Positions 27,050 to 36,886 are shown, counted from the stretch's first letter. The stretch: 64,000 bases of DNA from Anaeromonas gelatinilytica (GCF_016820635.1 NZ_WSFU01000088.1:43878-107877), one strand, 5' to 3'. The notes: generated by a model from the letters alone, not told the origin. A program made the numbers and translations.

Positions 27050-27083
27050 AAAATAAAAAAGACTTTACATTTTAGTAAAGTCT
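27050..27083 (-). terminator. Terminator of pstCAB-phoU
   Basis: Stem AGACTTTAC / GTAAAGTCT (27060-27068 with 27075-27083) followed on the minus strand by TTTTTTATTTTTAT; it overlaps the end of phoU. Confidence 0.85.
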
Positions 27084-27729
27084 AATAATTAACTCTATTT
27101 CCACTTATCATATATATTATTCTTTCACATATATTAGTTGTATGATCTGATATCCTCTCAATATACCTTCCTATAAATAACAAATCTACGATTTGTTTCA
27201 TCTTACTCTTATCTTCTATTAGAATATCCAATAATTCTATATATATTGTTTCATATATATCATCTACAATATCATCCATCTTTGCCACTTCTCTTGCTAA
27301 TTCTTCGTCTTTTTTCACAAAACTATCAAGGCTTTTTCTAAGCATTTCCTTGGATATGTTAGCCATATGAGGTATATCTATTAATGGTTTAATATATATT
27401 TCATTACTAAGTCTTTTAGTGATTTTTGCAATATTTACACCATTATCTCCAATCCTTTCTAAATCAGTTATTATTTTAAGTATAGTACTAATCTCCCTTA
27501 AATCTTTTGCTTTAGGTTGTTGCAATGCAATAAGTTCTATACATTTTTTTTCGATTTTAATTTCCATTTTGTCAATTTCAATATCTAAATTTATTACTTT
27601 ATCAGCTAACACTTCATCTTGTTTTAATAAAGAGTCAATAGAAATATCAATCAACTCCTCCACCATTACTCCCATTTTTAATAATAAATCATTTAATCTT
27701 TCAAGTTCAATATCAAAATATTTTCTCAT
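27082..27729 (-). CDS. phoU: Phosphate signalling protein PhoU
   Basis: A 215-residue, all-helical protein with two PhoU repeats (about 10-100 and 115-205). The metal-binding motifs are visible as DLRRIGD-like DLERIGDNGVNI and YIERISDHTTNI. PhoU links the Pst transporter to the PhoR kinase and restrains phosphate signalling. It lies 11 bp after pstB and ends the operon. Confidence 0.96.
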   Translation of the reverse strand: MRKYFDIELERLNDLLLKMGVMVEELIDISIDSLLKQDEVLADKVINLDIEIDKMEIKIEKKCIELIALQQPKAKDLREISTILKIITDLERIGDNGVNIAKITKRLSNEIYIKPLIDIPHMANISKEMLRKSLDSFVKKDEELAREVAKMDDIVDDIYETIYIELLDILIEDKSKMKQIVDLLFIGRYIERISDHTTNICERIIYMISGNRVNY

Positions 27730-27740
27730 AATATCCCTCC

Positions 27741-28496
27741 TTAACCAAATCTACCTGTAATATAATCCTCAGTTCTTTTATCTTCTGGATTAGAAAATAT
27801 CTTAGAAGTCTCACCATATTCAATTAATTTTCCCATTAGAAAAAATGCTGTATTGTCTGATATTCTTCCTGCCTGCTGCATAGAATGGGTTACGATTACA
27901 ATAGTATATTTATCTTTAAGTTCTCCAATTAATTCTTCAATTTTTGATGTAGCAACAGGATCTAATGCTGATGTAGGCTCATCCATCAATAATACATCCG
28001 GTTTCATAGCTAATGCTCTAGCAATACAAAGTCTCTGTTGTTGTCCTCCTGAAAGTGACCATGCTGATGAATCAAGTCTATCTTTTACTTCTTCCCAAAG
28101 TGCCGCATCTTTTAAACTGGTTTCAACTATTCTATCTAATTCTGCTTTCTTTTTTATACCATTTCTTTTAGGACCGAATACAATATTTTCATATATAGAT
28201 TTTGGAAAAGGATTTGGCTTTTGAAAAACCATGCCAACTTTAGTTCTCAATTCCACAACATCTACTTCAGAAGAATAAATATTTTTACCTTCATATATTA
28301 TTTCTCCAACATGTTTAGTTCCATCAATTAAATCATTCATACGATTCATTGTTCTAATAAATGTCGATTTACCACATCCTGATGGGCCTATAAATGCGGT
28401 TACTTTATTTTCTTCTATTTCTATATTTATATTATTCAATGCTTTAAAATCACCATAAAAAAAATCTAAATTCTTTACATCTATTTTGATGTTCAT
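27741..28496 (-). CDS. pstB: Phosphate ABC transporter ATP-binding protein PstB
   Basis: A 251-residue ABC ATPase. Walker [10 protein letters not shown] is at about 37-45, the signature [16 protein letters not shown] near 148 and Walker [14 protein letters not shown] next. The PstB-specific [24 protein letters not shown] and the C-terminal EDYITGRFG are all present. It energises the PstC-PstA channel. Confidence 0.98.
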   Translation of the reverse strand: MNIKIDVKNLDFFYGDFKALNNINIEIEENKVTAFIGPSGCGKSTFIRTMNRMNDLIDGTKHVGEIIYEGKNIYSSEVDVVELRTKVGMVFQKPNPFPKSIYENIVFGPKRNGIKKKAELDRIVETSLKDAALWEEVKDRLDSSAWSLSGGQQQRLCIARALAMKPDVLLMDEPTSALDPVATSKIEELIGELKDKYTIVIVTHSMQQAGRISDNTAFFLMGKLIEYGETSKIFSNPEDKRTEDYITGRFG

Positions 28497-28516
28497 TATA
28501 ATACCTCCTAATTTTA

Positions 28517-29374
28517 TTATTTTATTCTATTTTGATATTTATTTCTTAGTATAATAGCAACAGCATTTGCTCCTAATAATAATATCAATAAAATAATAAT
28601 GGCTCCTGCTGCTAAATCATGGAATTCTGTTTGAGGCATTGTTGACCAATTATAAACTTGCATTGGTAATGTAGTAAATTTATCAAATATACTTTCTGGA
28701 ATAAATGCAATAAATGTCACAGCTCCTATAATAATTAAGGGGGCTGTTTCTCCTAAGGCTCTAGCAATTGCTAATATAGATCCTGTTAAAATCCCCGGTA
28801 ATGAATAAGGTAATACTACTCCTTTCACCACTTGCCATTTTGTTGCTCCCAAAGCATAAGCACCATGTCTTAATTCCTTAGGTACACTCTTAATAGCTTC
28901 TTGGGAAGAAACTATTATAATAGGCAATATAAGAAGAGTTAATGTTAAAGCTCCTGATAATATGCTCCTACCAAATCCTAAGAAATTCACGAATATTCCT
29001 AATCCTAATATTCCAAATACAATAGATGGAACTCCTGCTAAATTAGATATATTTAATTTTATAATCTTAGTTAAAATTTTTTTATCATCAGAATATTCTT
29101 CTAAATAAAGAGCACTCCCAACTCCTATAGGAAATGCAAAAATCATAGTAATAGTGATTATCCATATACTTCCAAAAAGAGGAGCTCTTATCCCTGCTTT
29201 TTCTGCAAATCTTGAGGTAAAATTAGTAAAAAATTCTATATTAATCCATTTTAAACCATCTTTCAATATATCAAATAACAATATACTTAAAATAAGCAAT
29301 CCAAATAAGGTTGTCAAAAATACTAATATATGAAACCCTTTATCTATTAATTTTCTTTTCTTTACATTACTCAT
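28517..29374 (-). CDS. pstA: Phosphate ABC transporter permease PstA
   Basis: A 285-residue inner-membrane permease with six helices. The cytoplasmic coupling loop appears as [23 protein letters not shown], typical of PstA, followed by [24 protein letters not shown]. Its start overlaps the pstC stop by 1 bp, which indicates translational coupling and equimolar assembly. Confidence 0.97.
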   Translation of the reverse strand: MSNVKKRKLIDKGFHILVFLTTLFGLLILSILLFDILKDGLKWINIEFFTNFTSRFAEKAGIRAPLFGSIWIITITMIFAFPIGVGSALYLEEYSDDKKILTKIIKLNISNLAGVPSIVFGILGLGIFVNFLGFGRSILSGALTLTLLILPIIIVSSQEAIKSVPKELRHGAYALGATKWQVVKGVVLPYSLPGILTGSILAIARALGETAPLIIIGAVTFIAFIPESIFDKFTTLPMQVYNWSTMPQTEFHDLAAGAIIILLILLLGANAVAIILRNKYQNRIK

Positions 29375-30300
29375 TAATACTCCTCCCTATATTTCTTAAT
29401 TATCATTCTAGCTATAATATTCATTATCAATGTAATTAAGAATAGAAGCATTCCTACTGCAAATATAGTTTTATATATAAGACTCCCATGGGTAACATCT
29501 CCTGATGCCACTTGTACTATAAAAGATGTCATAGTTTGAACACTTTCTAAAGGATTTAGTGTTAATTTTGGTGTAGAACCTGCCGCTAAACTAACTATCA
29601 TAGTTTCTCCTATAGCTCTGGAAATAGCCAAAACAAAAGAAGAAATTATACTAGATAAGGCTGCTGGTACAACAATCTTTATTGAAACTTCAAATTTTGT
29701 AGCTCCCAAGGCATATGCTCCCTGTCTAATTTCATTAGGTACAGCTTTCATAGCATCTTCACTTAAAGAAGAAATCATAGGTATTATCATAATTCCTACA
29801 GCTACACTGGCACTTAAAGCATTAAATATATTTATATCAGGAATAACTTTTTGTAATAATGGTGTTATAAAAGTTAATGCAAAATAACCATATACAATTG
29901 ATGGAATCCCCGACAGTATCTCTAATAGAGGCTTAACTATTTTCCTAGTTTTTTCTGATGCATACTCACTAAGATAGATTGCACTTCCTAATCCTATTGG
30001 AATTGCAATAAAACTTCCATATACTGCAATCATTAAAGTCCCCATAACTAATGGTAGTACTCCAAACTTAGGATTAGCAAATAATGCTGTCCATTCAGTT
30101 CCTGTTAAAAATTCAATTATAGAAACCTCTCTTAAAAAAGATATAGTCTCCCTAGAAAGAATAATTACTATCCCTATAGTAGTTAATATAGATATTGATG
30201 CTAATAAAAATAAAATTATTTTAATACATCTTTCCTTAACATTTCTCTTTTTTATTTTATTACGATTTATCTTCTTTGATTTTTCCTGAATAGCATACAT
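29374..30300 (-). CDS. pstC: Phosphate ABC transporter permease PstC
   Basis: A 308-residue permease with a basic N-terminal tail and about seven hydrophobic stretches. The coupling motif is [23 protein letters not shown], followed by FVLAISRAIGETMIVSLAAGSTP. It forms the channel with PstA. A second PhoP-box promoter (30339-30403) lies directly upstream, so pstCAB-phoU can be induced separately from pstS. Confidence 0.97.
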   Translation of the reverse strand: MYAIQEKSKKINRNKIKKRNVKERCIKIILFLLASISILTTIGIVIILSRETISFLREVSIIEFLTGTEWTALFANPKFGVLPLVMGTLMIAVYGSFIAIPIGLGSAIYLSEYASEKTRKIVKPLLEILSGIPSIVYGYFALTFITPLLQKVIPDINIFNALSASVAVGIMIIPMISSLSEDAMKAVPNEIRQGAYALGATKFEVSIKIVVPAALSSIISSFVLAISRAIGETMIVSLAAGSTPKLTLNPLESVQTMTSFIVQVASGDVTHGSLIYKTIFAVGMLLFLITLIMNIIARMIIKKYREEY

Positions 30301-30338
30301 TTTAAATCCTCCCTACTTCTTCGTTAAGCTATATATTA

Positions 30339-30403
30339 ATTATAATTTATTTATCTGTTAATGTTGTTGCTTTAAAGTTAATAGAATGTTAATTTTAAGT
30401 TAA
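30339..30403 (-). promoter_or_regulatory. PhoP-box promoter of pstCAB-phoU
   Basis: On the minus strand TTAACT, TTAACA, TTAACT and GCAACA follow one another with exactly 5-bp gaps (complements begin at 30398, 30387, 30376 and 30365). This is the TTAACA-type direct repeat of Gram-positive PhoP boxes at 11-bp phase. A -10 hexamer TATAAT (30339-30344) lies exactly 20 bp downstream. The pstS terminator stands just before it. Confidence 0.85.
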
Positions 30404-30464
30404 GAAGATAATCTGGATACCATTCAATAAAACAAAAAGTTTCAATTACTTAACCTCCTTAAAC

Positions 30465-30501
30465 AATAATAAAAATGGGTACATTACCCATTTTTATTAT
30501 T
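30465..30501 (-). terminator. Terminator or attenuator after pstS
   Basis: A 16-bp perfect stem, AATAATAAAAATGGGT with its complement around a 5-nt loop, overlapping the pstS stop. The arm itself supplies the U-rich 3' end. It should make pstS mRNA more abundant than pstCAB. Confidence 0.8.
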
Positions 30502-31444
30502 TAGTTCCCAATTCCTTTAATTTATTTAATTCTTCTTCATATCTTTCTTCTGTTAATGCTACATAACCAGTACTTGGTACAATAGACTTACCATTATTTA
30601 AATAATAATCTACAAATTCCTTTACTTGTGATTTATTTTTATAATGATCATTATTTACATATATAAATATTGGTCTTGCTAAAGGAGTATATTTTTCACT
30701 ACCAATATTCTCAGGAGTCGGTTCTACTCCATCTATACTTAATGCTTTTAATTTATCTTTATTTTCTTCATAATATGCATATCCAAAATACCCCAATGCA
30801 TATTCATCTCCAGCAACTCCTTGTACTAATACATTATCATCTTCACTAGCAGTAAAGTCCGTTCTAGTAGCTCCACTTTCCCCTACAATTGCTTCAGTAA
30901 AATAATCAAAAGTTCCTGAATCTGTTCCTGGACCATATAATTTAATTTCTTCTTCTGGCCAATTAGAATTTATATCACTCCACTTTTTGACAGAGCTATT
31001 TGGTTCCCAAATTTTCTTTAATTCCTCTACAGTAATATCATCTGCCCAATCATTATTACTATTTACAACCACTGATATTCCATCAAGAGCAACAGTTAAT
31101 CTAGTAAATTCTATTCCATTTTCTTCTGCTATTTCAGCTTCTTCCTCTTTTATTTCTCTAGAAGCATTACTTATATTAGTTTCACCTATTGTAAATCTTT
31201 TCATTCCTCCACCAGTTCCAGAAACCCCTACAGTAACTTCTGTATCTTCATGTCCAATTTGAAACTCCTCTGCAACTGCCATTGTAATAGGATAAACTGT
31301 TGACGATCCATCTATCTCTATTGAACCACTTAATTCCTCACTTTTTTTAGTATCGTTGGATTTCTCTTCGCCTTCTGTTTCACAACCAACAAACACTGAT
31401 ACTGACAATATTAATACTACTAATAATGATACAATTTTTTTCAT
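30497..31444 (-). CDS. pstS: Phosphate-binding lipoprotein PstS
   Basis: The extracytoplasmic receptor of the Pst system. The signal peptide ends in the lipobox VFVGC (Cys20 of the trimmed form). Phosphate-site motifs are IDGSSTVYPIT, GVSGTGGGMKRF, NASREIKEEE and YGPGTDSGTFDYFTEA. The open frame starts at a GTG (31462), but AAAGGGGAT stands 6-7 nt before the ATG at 31444, giving 315 residues. It is transcribed from its own PhoP-box promoter. Confidence 0.96.
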   Translation of the reverse strand: MKKIVSLLVVLILSVSVFVGCETEGEEKSNDTKKSEELSGSIEIDGSSTVYPITMAVAEEFQIGHEDTEVTVGVSGTGGGMKRFTIGETNISNASREIKEEEAEIAEENGIEFTRLTVALDGISVVVNSNNDWADDITVEELKKIWEPNSSVKKWSDINSNWPEEEIKLYGPGTDSGTFDYFTEAIVGESGATRTDFTASEDDNVLVQGVAGDEYALGYFGYAYYEENKDKLKALSIDGVEPTPENIGSEKYTPLARPIFIYVNNDHYKNKSQVKEFVDYYLNNGKSIVPSTGYVALTEERYEEELNKLKELGTK

Positions 31445-31487
31445 GTTAATATCCCCTTTCACAATTTATAATTTATCTTTCAAGGAA

Positions 31488-31552
31488 AGTATAACATTAT
31501 CTATTTTGAAATATGTTGTCTCCTGGTTAAGGGTATGTTAAATAACTGTTAA
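31488..31552 (-). promoter_or_regulatory. PhoP-box promoter of pstS
   Basis: On the minus strand TTAACA, TTAACA, TTAACC and ACAACA are separated by 5 bp each (complements begin at 31547, 31536, 31525 and 31514). A -10 hexamer TATACT (31488-31493) begins exactly 20 bp after the last repeat, the same geometry as at pstC. A recognisable -35 is absent, as expected for an activated promoter. Confidence 0.87.
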
Positions 31553-31562
31553 TTGGATTATA

Positions 31563-31591
31563 TTGAAGTTAAAGTCTATATACTGTATAAT
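31563..31591 (+). promoter_or_regulatory. Sigma-A promoter of ychF
   Basis: TTGAAG, 17 bp, TATAAT, 44 bp before the ychF ATG. It is back to back with the pstS PhoP box, the repeats ending 10 bp from this -35, so PhoP binding could also affect ychF. Confidence 0.7.
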
Positions 31592-31635
31592 TTAATCTAG
31601 ATTAAATTATAACCATAAGTTGAAAGGAGATTTAT

Positions 31636-32727
31636 ATGAAATTAGGTATAGTTGGATTACCCAATGTAGGAAAATCTACATTGTTCAATGCCATTACAAA
31701 AGCAGGTGCAGAATCTGCAAATTACCCATTTTGTACAATAGAACCTAATATGGGTGTTGTATCAGTTCCTGATGAAAGGCTCGATATATTAACAGAAATG
31801 TTCAATTCTGAGAAAAAAATACCTACTGCTATAGAATTTTTTGATATCGCAGGATTAGTTAAAGGTGCTAGCAAAGGAGAAGGCTTAGGTAACAAATTCT
31901 TATCTCATATAAGGGAAGTAGAAGCAATAGTTCATGTAGTAAGATGTTTTGAAGATGAAAATATAACTCATGTAGAAGGAAATATTAATCCTTTAAGAGA
32001 TATTGAAATAATCGATCTAGAACTTATATTGTCAGATTTAGAAATAATGACCAAAAGACTAAATAAAACCGAAAAATTAGCAAAAGGTGATAAATCCCTT
32101 TTAAAAGAATTAGATATAATAAAAAGAATTATTCAAGTACTTGAAAATGGCAATCCAGTTAGAAATATTGATTTTAATGAAGATGAAAAAATATTTGTGA
32201 AAAACTTAAACTTATTATCTAACAAACCAGTATTATATGCTGCTAATATTTCAGAAGAAGATATAATTAATGATAATAAAAATGAATACTTAAAAGCTTT
32301 AAATGAATATGTAAAAAAAGAAAACTCTGGATTAATAACTATATGCGGGAAAATCGAATCAGAAATTGCAGAATTAGAAGATGATGAAAAAGAAATGTTC
32401 TTAGAAGAATTAGGTCTTAAAGAATCTGGATTAGATAGATTAATAAAAGCTAGTTATGAATTATTAGGTCTAATCTCATTTCTAACAGCAGGACCAAAGG
32501 AAACTAGAGCTTGGACTATTAAAAAAGGTTGGAAAGCTCCTCAAGCTGCTGGTAAAATTCATACTGATATGGAAAAAGGCTTTATACGAGCTGAAATCGT
32601 AAGTTTTAAAGACTTAAATAAATCGGGTAATATGGTTAAAGCGAAAGAACAAGGATTAGTTAGATTAGAAGGTAAAGATTATATAATGAAAGATGGCGAT
32701 GTTGTAATATTTAGATTTAATGTATAA
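31636..32727 (+). CDS. ychF: Redox-regulated ATPase YchF (Obg family)
   Basis: A 363-residue translation-factor-type P-loop protein. G1 GLPNVGKST is at 7-15, G3 is DIAGLVKGASKGEGLGN, and the C-terminal TGS domain contains LTAGPKETRAWTIKKGWKAPQAAGKIHTDMEKGFIRAE. YchF prefers ATP over GTP and binds ribosomes. The ribosome site AAAGGAG precedes the ATG. It is monocistronic with its own promoter and terminator. Confidence 0.97.
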   Translation: MKLGIVGLPNVGKSTLFNAITKAGAESANYPFCTIEPNMGVVSVPDERLDILTEMFNSEKKIPTAIEFFDIAGLVKGASKGEGLGNKFLSHIREVEAIVHVVRCFEDENITHVEGNINPLRDIEIIDLELILSDLEIMTKRLNKTEKLAKGDKSLLKELDIIKRIIQVLENGNPVRNIDFNEDEKIFVKNLNLLSNKPVLYAANISEEDIINDNKNEYLKALNEYVKKENSGLITICGKIESEIAELEDDEKEMFLEELGLKESGLDRLIKASYELLGLISFLTAGPKETRAWTIKKGWKAPQAAGKIHTDMEKGFIRAEIVSFKDLNKSGNMVKAKEQGLVRLEGKDYIMKDGDVVIFRFNV

Positions 32728-32755
32728 AAAATTCCCTATTAATAGGGAATTTTTT
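32726..32755. terminator. Bidirectional terminator between ychF and the YaaR gene
   Basis: Stem AAAAATTCCCTATT with its complement AATAGGGAATTTTTT. It serves the convergent ychF (+) and YaaR-family (-) genes and overlaps the end of both. Confidence 0.9.
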
Positions 32756-33185
32756 ATACATATATATTTAATAATAATCCTTCTATTTCTCCAACAATTC
32801 TTAATAAATTTAACTTGCTATTTTCACCTTTTATCATTTCATCAGTTAAATCTATTAATTTATCATCTATCTTAGATACTATTTTTAATATCCTAGATCT
32901 TCCTCCTCTTTTAAATCCTCCTCTTTTATCTAACTCTAATCCTAATTCTACTGCTTCATCTAAAAAATCTTTGATTTTCTTCTTATAATCAAAAAGATTT
33001 TCAATTGTTTTTTTCTCAGCTAATTGTTTTCCAGATTCTTTTATTTCAGACATCATTTCATGTAATTTTTCTAAATTAACATCTTGACTCTTTTTATCCA
33101 TAACTTCTTTAAAAGAAATTTCATTATTATTTTCTGTATTATTTGTCTTATCAATACTTTTCATTCCCACTCTTTCTACCTTCAA
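32754..33185 (-). CDS. YaaR family protein (DUF327)
   Basis: A 143-residue helical, charged protein with no signal or membrane segment. The pattern FLDEAVELGLELDKRGGFKRGGRSRILKIVSKIDDKLIDLTDEMI matches the YaaR/DUF327 family, whose function is unknown. It is the third gene of a run starting with the FliK-like and FlhB-like genes (gap 10 bp), so it may act with them. Confidence 0.8.
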   Translation of the reverse strand: MKVERVGMKSIDKTNNTENNNEISFKEVMDKKSQDVNLEKLHEMMSEIKESGKQLAEKKTIENLFDYKKKIKDFLDEAVELGLELDKRGGFKRGGRSRILKIVSKIDDKLIDLTDEMIKGENSKLNLLRIVGEIEGLLLNIYV

Positions 33186-33195
33186 TTTATCACTC

Positions 33196-33486
33196 CTAAG
33201 AATCTTTCTCTAAATTCTGTAATAATAAAAATATTTCTGCTATTACAGAATATAACTGAGGTGGTATATTTTCTCCTAAATCCATATCAAGTAAATTACT
33301 TAATAATGATGTATCTTCTTCTAAAGGGATATTTCTTTCTTCGGCCATTTCAATAAGTTCTTGAGCCATATTACCTTTTCTATTGGATATGATTTTTGGT
33401 AATGAATCGGTAGAATTCTCATAATGAACCGCTATTGCTCTTTTTTCTTTAAAATTATTCTTAAAATTAAATCTCCTATAACTCAT
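33196..33486 (-). CDS. FlhB C-terminal-like protein (YlqH type)
   Basis: 96 residues resembling only the cytoplasmic domain of the export switch FlhB: KRAIAVHYENSTDSLPKIISNRKGNMAQELIEMAEERNIPLEEDTSLLSNLLDMDLGENIPPQLYSVIAEIF. The membrane part is absent and the autocleavage NPTH is replaced by NSTD, so self-cleavage is not expected. Similar orphan proteins occur in B. subtilis (YlqH) and clostridia. Its start overlaps the FliK-like gene stop by 4 bp. Confidence 0.82.
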   Translation of the reverse strand: MSYRRFNFKNNFKEKRAIAVHYENSTDSLPKIISNRKGNMAQELIEMAEERNIPLEEDTSLLSNLLDMDLGENIPPQLYSVIAEIFLLLQNLEKDS

Positions 33487-35429
33487 ATCCTTATATCTAA
33501 CCCCTTTCTATGAGAATTAAATTCATCACTAGTATTTTCTAATGGTTTATCTAATATACTTGTGTCAATTTTTTCTTTAGAAAATTTATCATATCTTATT
33601 CTATTCACATTATATCCTATATCCTTAAGTTTATCTACTAATTCATCCTCTAAGAAAGCTATCTTGTTTTTTATTTTATTATTATCATTTCTTATAGTAA
33701 TATCTAAATTTCTATTCTGAGAATTAATAAGAATACCTGTTTCTCCTAATTTATCAGTTTCTATTAAGAAATATAAACTGCTATTCTTCCAATCTATTTT
33801 TTCATTTTCTTTATTTGAATTAACAATTAATTTCATATTTTCAATTTTCCCAACAAGATTAACTGGAATATCAAAAAACATAGTTTGTACAGAATTATTA
33901 TTTTCTAATTTGTTCAATAATTGTTGACCATTCAAATTATCTAAAACTTTCATAATACTAGATATATCCTTAATACTTCTATTCTCTTGAGACATAATTT
34001 TTAATAAATTTCCTTTTAAATTTTCTTCTAAATTTATATTATTTAAATTAAACAATTCATCATTCAATATATCCTTTTCATAATTTAATCCTAAATTCTT
34101 CATATAATCATATACTTGTCTTGCTCCAGAAGGTGGATTTTTAAAAATATCAAATGAAGAGTTAATATTATCTTTACTCCCATTAATATCTTTACTTATT
34201 TCTTTAGATAAACCATATACAATTTTTTCCTCAGATGCCTTAAATTCTATTTTATTTAATTCTTCTTTTATTTCATTTATTAGTATCTTTCCTTCTTTAA
34301 TATTGTTTTTTGATACTAAATTCTTTGCCATGTCTATTTTACTACTTATTTTTATTAATTTTTTTTCGGTTAACATATCTGTATACAAAGTTATATCACT
34401 CTTTAATATTTTTCTATTTAAATAATCTAAACTATTTTCTAAACTCTCTTTTATATCTTCTTTATTAATAGTATTATCAAATATAACTCTATCCATGTTT
34501 TTTACTAATGTATTCTTTAAATCTTTAAAATTTTCATTAATTAAATTCATCTTTTCTGTAACTATAGTCATTAATACTTTCTTTTGACCATTAAATTCCG
34601 TTGATAATATATTTTCTGGATATGAACTTAAATCTAGATTATCATTTTCTTTATCTTCTAATCTTGATAATAAAGAATTATTGTCTATATTTTTCTCATC
34701 TTTATTTTTATTAAAATTCTCTAAAATTTTATCACTTAAATCATTAACCACTTTTTCATCCAATTTTAAATCAATACTATCTTCTTCTCCATTTAAAATT
34801 GTTAAATCAATTTGTAAATTAAAAATTTCTAATATATCATTTAAATTTACATCTATACCATCACCAAATAGAGTTTCTTTTATAGATATAATATTTTTCA
34901 AAGTTATATCTATACTCTTATCAACTAATCTATTTAGTATATCAATTTTCTCTTCTAATGGAGAATTATCTTTTTCAATAAATTTTCTTATTTGATTAAT
35001 CTCTTTATCACTTAACTTTACTCCTTTATCCCTTAATGTTTTTATTATTTTTTTTAATTCTTTTCCTTCAATTCCTTCCAATTTATTTAAAGCTTCAATA
35101 TCATTATTAACCTTACTATTTTCAACATAATCTACAGATATACCATCAGAATCAATGTTTGTTATATAAATTTTTCCTTTACTATCATCAATTCCATCTA
35201 AGCTTTTATTAAACTTAGCTTTAATATCCTTTCCATTAACATTTATAATTGCAGTATCTTTGGATAGTTTTTCCTTGAAAGTAAAATCTAACGTACTTCC
35301 TACTTCTAAATCATTATTTCTATTTAATTTCTGATACTTACTACTTATATTATTAATTATTTTCATATCTTCACTCCCTAATTTACTTCCATGAAATATA
35401 TCGGCAAAATTAGGCATTTTATTTAGCAT
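33483..35429 (-). CDS. Large helical protein with FliK C-terminal-like domain
   Basis: A 648-residue hydrophilic protein without signal peptide. The body (about 130-530) is Lys/Asp/Asn-rich and helical. The last about 130 residues (VGKIENMKLIVNSN...YFLIETDKLGETGILINSQNRNLDITIRN...LVDKLKDIGYNVNRIRYDKF) follow the pattern of the FliK hook-length-control C-terminal domain, which in flagella contacts FlhB-C. An FlhB-C-like protein is encoded immediately downstream with coupled translation. No flagellar structural genes are nearby. Function is unknown; the FliK link is a pattern inference. Confidence 0.6.
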   Translation of the reverse strand: MLNKMPNFADIFHGSKLGSEDMKIINNISSKYQKLNRNNDLEVGSTLDFTFKEKLSKDTAIINVNGKDIKAKFNKSLDGIDDSKGKIYITNIDSDGISVDYVENSKVNNDIEALNKLEGIEGKELKKIIKTLRDKGVKLSDKEINQIRKFIEKDNSPLEEKIDILNRLVDKSIDITLKNIISIKETLFGDGIDVNLNDILEIFNLQIDLTILNGEEDSIDLKLDEKVVNDLSDKILENFNKNKDEKNIDNNSLLSRLEDKENDNLDLSSYPENILSTEFNGQKKVLMTIVTEKMNLINENFKDLKNTLVKNMDRVIFDNTINKEDIKESLENSLDYLNRKILKSDITLYTDMLTEKKLIKISSKIDMAKNLVSKNNIKEGKILINEIKEELNKIEFKASEEKIVYGLSKEISKDINGSKDNINSSFDIFKNPPSGARQVYDYMKNLGLNYEKDILNDELFNLNNINLEENLKGNLLKIMSQENRSIKDISSIMKVLDNLNGQQLLNKLENNNSVQTMFFDIPVNLVGKIENMKLIVNSNKENEKIDWKNSSLYFLIETDKLGETGILINSQNRNLDITIRNDNNKIKNKIAFLEDELVDKLKDIGYNVNRIRYDKFSKEKIDTSILDKPLENTSDEFNSHRKGLDIRI

Positions 35430-35435
35430 TATTAA

Positions 35436-35468
35436 AAAATAAGCCAGGTTTATAAACCTGACTTATTT
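35436..35468 (-). terminator. Terminator of pduL-deoC
   Basis: Stem around CAGGTTTATAAACCTG extended by AATAAG / CTTATT (one mismatch), overlapping the deoC stop, with TTTTTT after it on the minus strand. Confidence 0.85.
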
Positions 35469-36133
35469 TAGTAATTCGAATTTTCATGTTCTCCTTTTAC
35501 TATAGATACTGAAGAACTTGCTCCAATTCTTGTTGCTCCTGCTTTTATCATTTTATCAACAGTATCTCTATCCCTAACTCCTCCAGATGCTTTTACACCC
35601 AATTCTTTACCAACAATTTTTTTCATAAGAGTAACATCTTCAACAGTAGCCCCTCCCGTTGAAAATCCAGTAGAAGTCTTTACAAAATCAGCTCCCGCTT
35701 TTTTAGATAATTTACATGCAATTTCTTTTTCTTCATCAGTTAATAAACAAGTTTCTATTATTACCTTTACTAATTTATCTTCTGAAGCATCTACCACACT
35801 TTTAATATCTTCTTTTACTAAATCATAATTTTTATCCTTTAATGCTCCTATATTTATTACCATATCTAGTTCATCTGCACCATTTTCAATTGATTTTCTA
35901 GTTTCAAAAGCTTTAACTTCTGAAAAAGTACTTCCTAATGGAAAACCTATTACTGATGTAACCTTAACATCACTATTATTTAATTGTTCTGCAGCATAGC
36001 CAACATAATATGGATTAACACATACAGATGCAAAATTATTTTCCTTAGCCTCATCACATATTTTCTTTACTTGTTCCTTTTTTGTATCTGGCTTAAGTAT
36101 TGTGTGATCAATTATTGAAGCAATATTATCCAT
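35468..36133 (-). CDS. deoC: Deoxyribose-phosphate aldolase DeoC
   Basis: A 221-residue class I aldolase splitting 2-deoxyribose 5-phosphate into glyceraldehyde 3-phosphate and acetaldehyde. The Schiff-base Lys152 lies in [15 protein letters not shown], the proton-relay Asp90 in ELDMVINIG, and the second lysine in [11 protein letters not shown]. It is 13 bp after pduL, so acetaldehyde could feed acyl-CoA and acyl-phosphate metabolism. No other deo genes are adjacent. Confidence 0.96.
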   Translation of the reverse strand: MDNIASIIDHTILKPDTKKEQVKKICDEAKENNFASVCVNPYYVGYAAEQLNNSDVKVTSVIGFPLGSTFSEVKAFETRKSIENGADELDMVINIGALKDKNYDLVKEDIKSVVDASEDKLVKVIIETCLLTDEEKEIACKLSKKAGADFVKTSTGFSTGGATVEDVTLMKKIVGKELGVKASGGVRDRDTVDKMIKAGATRIGASSSVSIVKGEHENSNY

Positions 36134-36146
36134 TATATAACCTCCG

Positions 36147-36719
36147 TTATTTAACTAAATCTACCATCATTCCATTTTTAGCTCCAGCTGCATTTCCTTC
36201 CTCAATATCTACATGCATTTCTAATGAATACTTAGGACTTACTCTAACTAATACATTTTCAAATATAAGAGATCTTTCTCCTGGAACTTTAACCTTAACT
36301 CTATCATTATCTTTTAGTCCAAATTCTTTAGCATCATCAGTATGCATATGAATATGACGAGATGCTGCAATTATACCTTTTTCTATTACTACTTCTCCTT
36401 TTGGTCCTACAATTTTTGCTCCTGGAGTCCCCTCTATATCACCTGAATCTTTAATAGGAGGTACAACTCCAAGTTTAAATCCATCAGATAAAGCAACTTC
36501 TGCTTGTGTATTTTCTCTAGCTGGTCCTAATACTCTAACTCCCTTTAAAGCACCTTTTGGTCCTACAATATCAACTTTTTCTTCGGATGCATATTGTCCT
36601 GGTTGAGAAAGGTCCTTAAGTCTAGTCAACTCATATCCTTCCCCAAAAAGCTTGTCTATATGTTCCTTACTCAAGTGAATATGTTTGTTTGATAATGCAA
36701 TTGGTAATTGCGTCTTCAT
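36147..36719 (-). CDS. pduL: Phosphate propanoyltransferase PduL
   Basis: A 190-residue phosphotransacylase of the PduL type, unrelated to Pta. The two-metal ligands are visible in [20 protein letters not shown] and [12 protein letters not shown]. It converts acyl-CoA (acetyl or propanoyl) and phosphate to acyl-phosphate. No microcompartment targeting extension or shell genes are present, so it is probably the cytosolic acetate-forming enzyme. It is first in a two-gene operon with deoC. Confidence 0.93.
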   Translation of the reverse strand: MKTQLPIALSNKHIHLSKEHIDKLFGEGYELTRLKDLSQPGQYASEEKVDIVGPKGALKGVRVLGPARENTQAEVALSDGFKLGVVPPIKDSGDIEGTPGAKIVGPKGEVVIEKGIIAASRHIHMHTDDAKEFGLKDNDRVKVKVPGERSLIFENVLVRVSPKYSLEMHVDIEEGNAAGAKNGMMVDLVK

Positions 36720-36857
36720 TATAAATTCCTCCTAATATATATATATTTATTTATTACCCAAAAATCATCTAAATTTAATTATGTAATAAAATTCTAACAC
36801 ATAATTTCACAGATTAAATTATAAAACTTTTCATTATAAAAATCAAATAGTGAACCT

Positions 36858-36886
36858 CACCCCCTGAATAAAATATTCAGAGGGTG
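36858..36886 (-). terminator. Hairpin at the end of the aro operon
   Basis: CACCCTCTGAATA / TATTCAGGGGGTG (one G-T pair), 19 bp after the aroA stop. It has a GC-rich foot and no good U-tract on the minus strand. The remaining gap to pduL (36720-36857) is AT-rich with nothing recognised. Confidence 0.5.
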
